Of a stretch of 35,336 nucleotides of DNA, positions 24,326 through 30,540 are shown one piece after another. How positions within the stretch are numbered: the first letter of the stretch is position 1; each line of letters begins with the position of its first letter. The position numbers were made by a program, and so were the translations under genes. The notes below the pieces were generated by a model. That model had not been told where the DNA came from, did no database searches, and worked only from the letters and a program-made list of their open reading frames with translations. The stretch is from Prevotellaceae bacterium UBA1726 (GTDB lineage: Bacteria > Bacteroidota > Bacteroidia > Bacteroidales > Bacteroidaceae). Location of the stretch: positions 1-35,336 of the forward strand of contig DCIM01000064.1 of NCBI GenBank assembly GCA_002316005.1. Reading direction: 5' to 3'.

Positions 24326-25765
24326 TTACTTTTCTATTTGATTTCTGTTTTGATAATCGTGGTAGTAACCCACCTCTACGTTCTCAAGCACAGCGATGGC
24401 ATCGTCAGTGAGTGCAGCAAGACTGAAGTACTTTGTGAGCAAGTAACTTGCGACTCCATACTGGTCAAGACCCATGAGACGGGCTGAGAGTGATGGGGCA
24501 ATCTCGCCAGGAATGCCTGACTGATGCAAGCCTACTACACCCTGGCTCTTTTCGCCTACACGAACGAGGATGATTTCTGTGGTTCCTACACCACGGTTTG
24601 TAAGATACTGACCCTTTACCTCTACCTTGTCTGAAGGTATGATAGGAACACCACGCCAGGTGATGACCTTTGTGCCGAAGAGGTCGATAGCAACAGGAGG
24701 AACGCCACGCCAGGTACATTCGCGCTCAAATGCTGCAATAGCACGAGGGTTGGCAACGAAGAATGCTGGTTCCTTCCAAACGAGAGAGAGGAGCTCGTCG
24801 AGATCGTCTGGGGTCGGAGCACCATAGCGAGCACTGATCTTATAGCCAGGAGAAACCTGTGACAGAAGACCAAACTTCTTGTTGTTGATGAGCTCCCATT
24901 CCTGACGCTCCTTGATGCTTTCTATTGACAGACGAAGCTGTTGTTCGAGCTGGTTGTAGGGAGCATTGTAGAGATCGCTTACACGGGTATGAACACGAAC
25001 TACCGTCTGGAGTGTGTTGAGAGAGTATTCTGTTGGATTCTCATCATAGTCAATGTAAGTCTCAGGAATCACATTGTCCTCTTCATGACCGCTTACCAGG
25101 TCGATATGCTTCTCACCATGTTCATTCACAGTAGCCTTCACACGCAGTTGTTGCTCTACAGATGCTGTGAACTGATCGTTGATTTCTGGATTCTCTTCAA
25201 TGATTCTAACGAGAACAGGAGTGTCGAGCACGAGGAATGTAGCATCGGTGAGCGAACGGACGCTGACGGTCGATTCTTCTGCGCTGAGTAAATCTGCTTC
25301 ACCAAAGTATTCACCTACACCAAGCTGGGCAATGCGAAGCTCTTCGCCATGAACCCCTGTGCTTACTACTTCAGCCTGACCGTTTGCTACGATGAAGAAG
25401 CGCTTCTTGTCTTTACCTTGAGTAACGAGATATTTCTCGCGCTTTACTTCAACGGCCTGGAAATTGTCTGCGAGCTTCTCCACGATCTTGCGGTCGAGCT
25501 TCTGGAAGACAGGGATATTGTTGAGGTGGGCTGCCGTGAATGTTGGTTCGCCATTGAGGTACTGTATGTCTATGCGTTCCGTCTTCTTCAGTTCTACCTT
25601 GGTGCGATTAACGCGATATGTTCCGCTCTCAACCTGAGTCCAAGGGAGGAGCTTAAGAAGAAGTCGAGGTGTGATGGAGCCCATCTGAGGGGCTGTCTTG
25701 GTGGTGTTTGCTAACTTGCGGGCTGTCTGCGTAGTAATACTGCGCTGGATGTTGCTGTCTGCCAT
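24326..25765 (-). CDS. Family 2B-type encapsulin shell protein with cNMP-binding-like domain
   Basis: A 479-residue HK97-fold shell protein that self-assembles into a protein nanocompartment. The Family 2 hallmark SITPRLLLKLLPWTQVESGTYRVNRT lies at residues 30-54, similar to SrpI-type proteins. A cyclic-nucleotide-binding-like domain is inserted at about 82-195 (NIPVFQKLDRKIVEKLADNF ... GVGEYFGEADLLSAEESTVSVR), which defines subtype 2B. From about 250 to the end come the E-loop, P- and A-domain parts (TLQTVVRVHTRVSDLYN, PAFFVANPRAIAAFERECTWRG, KYFSLAALTDDAIAVLENVEVGYYHDY). The domain keeps Glu156 of the FGE motif, but the position of the phosphate-binding Arg is Ser165. Automated tools may call it a Crp-type regulator because of this domain; there is no HTH. 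Its cargo gene follows without a gap. Confidence 0.93.
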   Translation of the reverse strand: MADSNIQRSITTQTARKLANTTKTAPQMGSITPRLLLKLLPWTQVESGTYRVNRTKVELKKTERIDIQYLNGEPTFTAAHLNNIPVFQKLDRKIVEKLADNFQAVEVKREKYLVTQGKDKKRFFIVANGQAEVVSTGVHGEELRIAQLGVGEYFGEADLLSAEESTVSVRSLTDATFLVLDTPVLVRIIEENPEINDQFTASVEQQLRVKATVNEHGEKHIDLVSGHEEDNVIPETYIDYDENPTEYSLNTLQTVVRVHTRVSDLYNAPYNQLEQQLRLSIESIKERQEWELINNKKFGLLSQVSPGYKISARYGAPTPDDLDELLSLVWKEPAFFVANPRAIAAFERECTWRGVPPVAIDLFGTKVITWRGVPIIPSDKVEVKGQYLTNRGVGTTEIILVRVGEKSQGVVGLHQSGIPGEIAPSLSARLMGLDQYGVASYLLTKYFSLAALTDDAIAVLENVEVGYYHDYQNRNQIEK

Positions 25766-25774
25766 AATTGTCTT

Positions 25775-25999
25775 TTATTTTTTTATTGTTACTTTATGAA
25801 TATTGTCTTTCACATGTTCTACTCCGAGCACCTCGAAGCCTTGTTCCTTGGCTGAACGAGGCACATTTTCAAGTGGTTCGCCCTCTGTGAGGAGTACTTC
25901 AAGCACATCGCCTTTAGCAATCTGTGCAAGTTTCAGTTTTGTCTTCACGAAAGTCATCGGACAATGCTCTTTCGTAATATCGAGTGTATGATTTGCCAT
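25775..25999 (-). CDS. TusA family sulfurtransferase
   Basis: A 74-residue TusA/SirA-like protein that carries sulfur as a persulfide on a single cysteine. The motif is EHCPMTFVKTKLKL with Cys13; the canonical family motif is CPxP, so Thr16 replaces the second Pro. The beta-alpha-beta fold (VLEVLLTEGEPLENVPRSAKEQGFEV) is otherwise complete. It lies 9 bases upstream of the encapsulin gene and just downstream of the DsrE-like gene. TusA proteins accept sulfur from cysteine desulfurases and pass it to DsrE-type partners, so it is the obvious soluble acceptor for sulfur leaving the encapsulated desulfurase; that step is inference. Confidence 0.92.
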   Translation of the reverse strand: MANHTLDITKEHCPMTFVKTKLKLAQIAKGDVLEVLLTEGEPLENVPRSAKEQGFEVLGVEHVKDNIHKVTIKK

Positions 26000-26027
26000 A
26001 ATTAAAATGTATTATCGTGTAGATTGT

Positions 26028-26504
26028 TTAGATAAACAGTGTTCTTCCGCCTTCACTCAGGTTCAGGAATGAAGCAACGCCGAGAACATCCTTTACTTCT
26101 GGGATGAAGTCGTCCTTCTCAAGTCCGAGCACATGCATTGCCATTTCGCAGGCATAGAGGTTGACGCCGAGGGCATTGGCTGCATCTACGAGTTCCTCAA
26201 GAGTGGCAACATTGTTCTTGCGCATCAGGTAGCGGAATATCTTAGGACCAATGCCAAGGAAGTTGAAACGGCTTGTTGGAGTATTGCTCAGACCTCCCAT
26301 CATAAAGCCAAAGGTCTTTGTCAGCCAGTTGCTGCCCAGCCAGGCACGGCCAGTCTTCTTCTTGATGGCATCAAGTCCCCAGAATGTGAAGAAGATATTA
26401 ACATCATAACCCACTGCAGCTGCTCCTGTTGCAAGTGTGAATACTGCTGTGAGTTTGTCGAAATCGCCGGAAAAGGCAATAAGTGATAACTTTTTATTTT
26501 CCAT
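26028..26504 (-). CDS. DsrE/DsrF-like sulfur-relay protein
   Basis: A 158-residue protein of the DsrE/F/H superfamily (DsrE2-like, annotated in many genomes as a peroxiredoxin-related protein). It opens with the beta-alpha unit LSLIAFSGDFDKLTAVFTLA, has the hydrophobic strand VNIFFTFWGLDAIKK, and carries the conserved redox/persulfide cysteine Cys119 in NLYACEMAMHVLGL. Known partners are TusA and sulfur dehydrogenases or transferases in sulfur oxidation and tRNA thiolation. It is 28 bases upstream of the tusA-like gene and 27 downstream of the JAMM gene, in line with a TusA-DsrE relay in this operon. A membrane anchor is possible but not evident; the hydrophobic segments are part of the fold. 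Confidence 0.9.
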   Translation of the reverse strand: MENKKLSLIAFSGDFDKLTAVFTLATGAAAVGYDVNIFFTFWGLDAIKKKTGRAWLGSNWLTKTFGFMMGGLSNTPTSRFNFLGIGPKIFRYLMRKNNVATLEELVDAANALGVNLYACEMAMHVLGLEKDDFIPEVKDVLGVASFLNLSEGGRTLFI

Positions 26505-26531
26505 ATTTGATACAATCTATTCTTTTAATCT

Positions 26532-26930
26532 TCATTTCAGTGAAATGCTATCAACAACAACGCCTTGTTCAATCTTGAATGCGTTGAATACCGGATATTG
26601 TCCTGCCAGTGAGATGATGGCATACACAATGTTAGGATCCAGGGCCAGACGCTTGTCTTCTTCCGATGGACGGGATGGAGAAGCAGGATGGCTATGCCAG
26701 TTTGCTACTATCCTCAGTCCTTTGCTTCGTGCATACTTCAGCGCGGCAAACTGTTCCTTGGGGTCAAAACTGAAGTGCTCTGTAGAATGATCGATATTAG
26801 TCATCGGATAGTTTTCCGTTGCATGTTCCTTATCGGGACCAAGCAGATAACCGCAACTCTCTACAGGAGCATCCTTGGTTGCTTGCTCAAGCACGGACTG
26901 ATAGGCTGATTCTGTCAATGTAAGTGTCAT
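26532..26930 (-). CDS. M67 family JAMM metallopeptidase (Mec/HcyD-like)
   Basis: A 132-residue zinc metallopeptidase with an intact JAMM motif: Glu24 in VESCGYLLGP, then His79-Ser-His81-Pro, then Ser89 and Asp92 in SRPSEED. Small bacterial JAMM proteins of this size cleave bonds at the C-terminus of ubiquitin-like sulfur carriers. M. tuberculosis Mec frees cysteine from CysO, and Wolinella HcyD first removes the terminal Ala of HcyS and then releases homocysteine. The neighbouring carrier here ends in an extra Cys after three Gly, so an HcyD-like trimming role fits well. The ATG overlaps the stop of the adenylyltransferase gene by 4 bases (ATGA), indicating coupled translation. Confidence 0.93.
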   Translation of the reverse strand: MTLTLTESAYQSVLEQATKDAPVESCGYLLGPDKEHATENYPMTNIDHSTEHFSFDPKEQFAALKYARSKGLRIVANWHSHPASPSRPSEEDKRLALDPNIVYAIISLAGQYPVFNAFKIEQGVVVDSISLK

Positions 26931-27745
26931 GATTTCTTGTGCGATTTTATATCACAGACTCCCTGTTCATAATCAATGAGTTCGTGTACTGTAGGATTAG
27001 TTCCACAAATAGGACAAGTGTCACGATGGCGAACATTTATCTTGCGGAAGTCCATTGTCTTTGCATTGAAGGTCAGTAGTTTGTTCGTGAGCAGTTCCCC
27101 AACACCCGTGAGATATTTCAGTGTCTCTGCTGCCTGAATGGTTCCAAGCATGCCTGCAATAGCACCGAGCACACCTGCCTGCGAGCAAGTAGGAACAAGT
27201 CCTGCAGGAGGAGGTGTCTTGAACATACATCTATAGCAGGCACTTCCAGGAATATGCGTAAAAGTCTGACCTTCAAATCGAAGTATTCCTCCGTGACTAA
27301 AAGGTTTACCCGCCATCACACAAGCATCGTTGATGAGGAATTTCACAGGGAAATTGTCCGTGCCATCCACAACGAAATCATAATCCTTGATAATCTCTGC
27401 TGCATTGTCTGCCATCAGCAAATCCTTGTAAGCATTGACCTTTACATTAGGATTTATTGCGAGCATTTTCTCCTTTGCCGACAGCACCTTTGCCTTGCCC
27501 ACATCCTCTGTGAAGTGGATAACCTGTCGCTGCAGGTTGCTCAGGTCCACATTGTCACCATCTATTATGCCGATGGTTCCTACACCGGCTGCAGCAAGGT
27601 ACAATGCCACTGGAGCACCAAGTCCCCCGGCACCTACTACAAGCACCTTACCGTTACGAATCTTCTCCTGACCTTCAACACCTACATCCTGTAGAAGTAT
27701 GTGTCGGGAATAACGCTCAAGTTCTTCTTCTGTAAAATCAAACAT
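26927..27745 (-). CDS. ThiF/MoeB/HcyF-like E1-type adenylyltransferase
   Basis: A 272-residue ATP-dependent enzyme that adenylates the C-terminal glycine of a ubiquitin-like sulfur carrier. It begins with the family signature ERYSRHILLQDVGVEGQEKI. The nucleotide loop is VVGAGGLGAPVALYLA, followed by DGDNVDLSNLQRQ (the ATP-contacting Asp and Arg) and the catalytic VDGTDNFPVKFLIND. Zinc ligands appear as YRCMF (one CxxC with the preceding Cys) and CPIC; CSQAGVLG is the cysteine-containing loop of MoeB/ThiF. It overlaps the carrier gene's stop by one base and the JAMM gene's start by four. No thiamine or molybdopterin genes are nearby, so a dedicated role with the adjacent carrier is more likely. 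Confidence 0.93.
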   Translation of the reverse strand: MFDFTEEELERYSRHILLQDVGVEGQEKIRNGKVLVVGAGGLGAPVALYLAAAGVGTIGIIDGDNVDLSNLQRQVIHFTEDVGKAKVLSAKEKMLAINPNVKVNAYKDLLMADNAAEIIKDYDFVVDGTDNFPVKFLINDACVMAGKPFSHGGILRFEGQTFTHIPGSACYRCMFKTPPPAGLVPTCSQAGVLGAIAGMLGTIQAAETLKYLTGVGELLTNKLLTFNAKTMDFRKINVRHRDTCPICGTNPTVHELIDYEQGVCDIKSHKKS

Positions 27746-27954
27746 TAACAGCCTCCTCCCATGAAATAAAGGAAATCAACATAGTCACCTTCGTTCAGTT
27801 GAGTACCGGCGAAATCATCGCGCTCTACGAATTCCTCGTTCACTTGAACACTGACCATCTCTGGTTCGGCTACCTTGTTTAATTCTATTAGTTTTGCTAC
27901 AGTGATAGGTGTATCCACTTCCTGTGGTTCTCCGTTTACAAAAATTTTTGCCAT
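27745..27954 (-). CDS. ThiS/MoaD-like sulfur carrier with capped C-terminus (GGGC)
   Basis: A 69-residue beta-grasp sulfur carrier (MAKIFVNGEPQEVDTPITVAKL...). ThiS-type proteins end in Gly-Gly, whose carboxylate is adenylated and turned into a thiocarboxylate. This one ends ...YFMGGGC, confirmed in the bases (ATG GGA GGA GGC TGT TAA, minus strand 27762-27745), so a terminal Cys blocks the reactive end. That parallels Wolinella HcyS, which needs its extra Ala removed by a JAMM protease; here such a protease is encoded two genes downstream. Upstream lies the ATP-grasp gene at 60 bases with no clear -7 box between, so it may be part of the same transcript. Housekeeping ThiS is the alternative, less likely from context. 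Confidence 0.93.
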   Translation of the reverse strand: MAKIFVNGEPQEVDTPITVAKLIELNKVAEPEMVSVQVNEEFVERDDFAGTQLNEGDYVDFLYFMGGGC

Positions 27955-28014
27955 ATATTTTATTTTAATGTAATTTGTCTTTCCTACTCCAAAGCATCCA
28001 TTCTGTGCTATTCT

Positions 28015-29253
28015 TTACTCATTTTTCGCATGTACAAACTCTATGAACTCGTTCTTCTCCTCTTCGGTCTTGAGGCGGACGGTGTACATCTGCTGGCCCA
28101 TTGCCGCATGGAAGATGGCAGGCATTCGTTCGCACTGAACCAAGTCTGCACCGTAGCGCTCAAGTATCTCCTCGTGCGTGTGTACATAATTGTATATATC
28201 GCGCCGTGAAGCAAAGACACAGTAGTATTCGTCTGCCCAGGCACGCGAAAGTGCATTATGGGTGTTGTGGTTCAAGGCTGTAGCCAGATGCGATTTGTCG
28301 TATGCCACCATGTCGGCCCATATCTTATAGACATCGGTAGAATGGGCGTAGTTGATCATATCAGGCGTATAGCCACCGGCAGGACGCATGTTCACCTCCA
28401 AGGCAACGAAATCTCCTACCCCACCAAGTGCGCCTTTGTCCTTGTTGAGACGGAAGAACTCCAGATGCACAAAGCGCGACTTCACACCAAAAGCCTTCAC
28501 CGTCTTTCGTCCAATGACCTGTAGCGGTTCGGGTATTTCCTTTGCCACATAATAAGACAAATCGAGTTGTTTGTTGACAATGTCCATGATGCTTGGTGGC
28601 CAAACGGTCATTGACTCAAAGAGCGGATTGCCGGCAGAATCGATGATGGCATCATACGAGCAGATATCACCTGTGATGAATTCCTCAATGACATAGTTGT
28701 TGACATCGGGAACAGTGCTGAAGAACTCGTTCAGTTCATACTCATCATGAATCTTATGCGTACCACCAGCACCTACACCGACGTCTGGTTTGCCGATAAG
28801 AGGATAGCCCACCTCATCGGCAAATATCTCGGCGGCGTCGTGGCCCTTTGAACACTGAATCTGGCGTGCTGTTGGAATGCTTGCCTCTATGTATATCTTC
28901 TTCATCTCTGACTTCTCCTTGATGAAGGCGATGCGGTCACTTTGGACGCCAGTGGTTATATTGAAGTCGGTACGCAGGCGAGCGTCCTGCTCGAGCCAGT
29001 ATTCGTTGTTGGACTCAATCCAATCAATCTTGCCGTATTTGTAGGACAGGAAAGCCACAGCACGGAACACCTGGTCGTAGTCCTCCAGGGTGTCCACACG
29101 GTAGTACTCGGTAAGCGTCTCCTTGAGCTGCGGTTCCAACTCATCGTATGACACATCGGCAATGCCAAGCACATTCACTCCGTTCTGTTTCAGTCGGTTA
29201 CAGAACTGCCAGTAGGTATGCGGGAATTGTGGTGATATAAATATGAAGTTCAT
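28015..29253 (-). CDS. ATP-grasp family ligase, substrate unknown
   Basis: A 412-residue ATP-grasp enzyme; such enzymes join a carboxylate to an amine or thiol through an acyl-phosphate. I chose the ATG at 29253 (MNFIFISPQFPHTYWQF) because the upstream in-frame codons come from a C-rich, repeat-like leader. The N-terminal domain (residues 1-105) is Rossmann-like with WIESNNEYWLEQDA. The grasp has a Lys in VGYPLIGKPDVGVGAGGTHKI, the hinge YVIEEFITGDICSYDAI, and the metal-binding pair FVHLEFFRL ... VALEVNMRPAGGYTPDM. The layout resembles the biotin-carboxylase/PurK-like and BL00235-type ligases. It probably works with the adjacent esterase-like gene, and position suggests a link with the sulfur operon, but the substrate is not readable. 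Confidence 0.85.
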   Translation of the reverse strand: MNFIFISPQFPHTYWQFCNRLKQNGVNVLGIADVSYDELEPQLKETLTEYYRVDTLEDYDQVFRAVAFLSYKYGKIDWIESNNEYWLEQDARLRTDFNITTGVQSDRIAFIKEKSEMKKIYIEASIPTARQIQCSKGHDAAEIFADEVGYPLIGKPDVGVGAGGTHKIHDEYELNEFFSTVPDVNNYVIEEFITGDICSYDAIIDSAGNPLFESMTVWPPSIMDIVNKQLDLSYYVAKEIPEPLQVIGRKTVKAFGVKSRFVHLEFFRLNKDKGALGGVGDFVALEVNMRPAGGYTPDMINYAHSTDVYKIWADMVAYDKSHLATALNHNTHNALSRAWADEYYCVFASRRDIYNYVHTHEEILERYGADLVQCERMPAIFHAAMGQQMYTVRLKTEEEKNEFIEFVHAKNE

Positions 29254-29295
29254 TCTTGGGGGGGTATAAAGGGTATGAGGGGGATGAAGTCCCCT

Positions 29296-29351
29296 TAAAT
29301 TCTCAATTCTCAATTTTCAATTATCAATTCTCAATTATCAATTCTCAATTT
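29296..29351. repeat. Heptamer tandem repeat (TCAATTN)n between esterase and ATP-grasp genes
   Basis: Seven perfect copies of TCAATTN (29303-29351; N = C, T, A, C, A, C, T) preceded by one imperfect copy TAAATTC (29296-29302). The array abuts the esterase stop codon at 29352. A small hairpin GGGGA/TCCCC (29280-29294) follows toward the ATP-grasp start. Confidence 0.9.
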
Positions 29352-30131
29352 TTACGCTGCAATGCGGAGTTGCTGGTTGAAGATTTGCGAGAAGAAGTAG
29401 AGGGCTTGCTTACGCCACCAGTCGAAACTGTGGTTGACATCATAGCCCCAAATGTCTACTTTAGCGGGAATGTTCTTCTCGGCAAGCAACTGACCCAGAC
29501 GAAGAGTGGATGCACATGTAATCTCTTCGTAGTCGCCCTGACCGCAGCAAAGGATAATCTGCTTGTTGCGATATTGTTCGTTGAGCAGATGGGGGTCGTT
29601 CTGCGTTGGGAGATAGTGCAAAGGAGAGTTGCGGAATATCAGTGATGTGGCGTCGCTCTCGTCAAAACCAGGGAAGAAATAATCGGCATGGAAAAGACCA
29701 CTCAATGACAGGATTGTGTCAAAAAGGTCGGGACGACGGAAGAACACATTGCCGGCATGATAGCCACCCATTGAACAACCCGTAACAATCAGTTTCTCGC
29801 CATTGCCGACAGCGGGAATCAGTTCCTCTGTGATATAGCGAAACCAACTCTCATGAAGATCAATCAAAGGCTGATAGTCAACATTAGCATTGGGGTTATC
29901 GTTAACGACGCTCCATGTCTCTTTGTCAATGCTGTCGCAACAGATAAGATGGAATAGTCCTGCCTCTATCATAGGCGAGAGCACCTCGATCATGCCATTG
30001 TCCTCCCACTCGTAGAAACGCTGGTCCTGACTTGGGAACACCAATACCCCACGACCTTCTTGGCCGTAGGTTTTGTATTCCACCTCGCGCTGGAGATTCT
30101 CGCTGTAGGTCTTATAGTATTTTACTTCCAT
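29352..30131 (-). CDS. Alpha/beta-hydrolase, esterase family (EstD/Esterase_phd-like)
   Basis: A 259-residue cytoplasmic serine hydrolase with no signal peptide. The nucleophile elbow is GCSMGGYHAG (Ser within G-C-S-M-G), the catalytic His is in YDVNHSFDWW near the C-terminus, and the acid is probably within the GDYEEI segment. The family includes the acyl-CoA/ester hydrolases often labelled 'esterase family protein' and the mycolyltransferase-like fold. It is the first gene of the leftward run and has a consensus promoter. The ATP-grasp gene begins 98 bases downstream, after a heptamer repeat array. Hydrolase plus ligase suggests making and breaking an ester or amide bond, but no substrate is evident. 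Confidence 0.85.
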   Translation of the reverse strand: MEVKYYKTYSENLQREVEYKTYGQEGRGVLVFPSQDQRFYEWEDNGMIEVLSPMIEAGLFHLICCDSIDKETWSVVNDNPNANVDYQPLIDLHESWFRYITEELIPAVGNGEKLIVTGCSMGGYHAGNVFFRRPDLFDTILSLSGLFHADYFFPGFDESDATSLIFRNSPLHYLPTQNDPHLLNEQYRNKQIILCCGQGDYEEITCASTLRLGQLLAEKNIPAKVDIWGYDVNHSFDWWRKQALYFFSQIFNQQLRIAA

Positions 30132-30174
30132 CTTTCCTTATTAATTATTTATCAAACATGCCATAATTCTTCTG

Positions 30175-30206
30175 CAAAGTTACAATACAAAGAGAATAAT
30201 TCCAAG
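30175..30206 (-). promoter_or_regulatory. Promoter of the esterase gene and possibly of the whole leftward sulfur operon
   Basis: Minus strand: -33 CTTG (30206-30203), 20-base spacer, -7 TAACTTTG (30182-30175), 43 bases before the ATG at 30131. I found no other TAnnTTTG with good spacing between genes down to 20075. Confidence 0.65.
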
Positions 30207-30430
30207 AATGATGGATTATTTAGAAAATATTCCCGCAAAAACATTGTATTACGGAATAAAATTATTGCATAGCATTTCATTTCCTACCATAAACAGAATT
30301 TTATTCTCCCGCCTCAGTATGGCTGACGCGCTGAGTTTTTGACATAAAGCCTCAATATAAAAACAACTCGAGCCAAGCATAAGCCTGGCTCGTTTTCGTC
30401 TATCCCCAATGCAGATTTTCGCCTGAGTTT
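30207..30430 (+). other. Intergenic region with an orphan terminator-like hairpin
   Basis: No gene. It contains CGAGCCA (30369-30375) paired with TGGCTCG (30386-30392) followed by TTTT, and a weaker CTCAG/CTGAG hairpin followed by TTTTT near 30315-30345. Both read as plus-strand terminators, although no plus-strand gene precedes them. Confidence 0.45.
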
Positions 30431-30461
30431 TTTGCAGTTTGGAAAAAATGAGTTATATTTG
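30431..30461 (+). promoter_or_regulatory. Promoter of the A+T-rich lipoprotein pair
   Basis: -33 TTTG (30431-30434), 19-base spacer, -7 TATATTTG (30454-30461), a full consensus match. The leader to the ATG is about 70 bases. Confidence 0.8.
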
Positions 30462-30540
30462 CCTGTCCTAACAAGTAAAAGTAAAACTTTTAGGAATCGT
30501 ACAATCTAATCCTGCCCAGAAAAGGGGAAGCTTACAATAT

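Noticed and set aside
24326..25765. Crp/Fnr-type transcription regulator
   Set aside because: Only the cyclic-nucleotide-binding-like part matches; there is no HTH, and the N- and C-terminal parts match the Family 2 encapsulin shell.
27745..27954. Housekeeping thiamine carrier ThiS
   Set aside because: No thiC, thiG, thiH or thiE gene is nearby, the C-terminus carries an extra Cys, and a JAMM peptidase is in the same operon; a dedicated sulfur-transfer role fits better, though dual use cannot be excluded.
29296..29351. CRISPR array
   Set aside because: The units are 7 bases long with no spacers and there are no cas genes; it is a simple tandem repeat.
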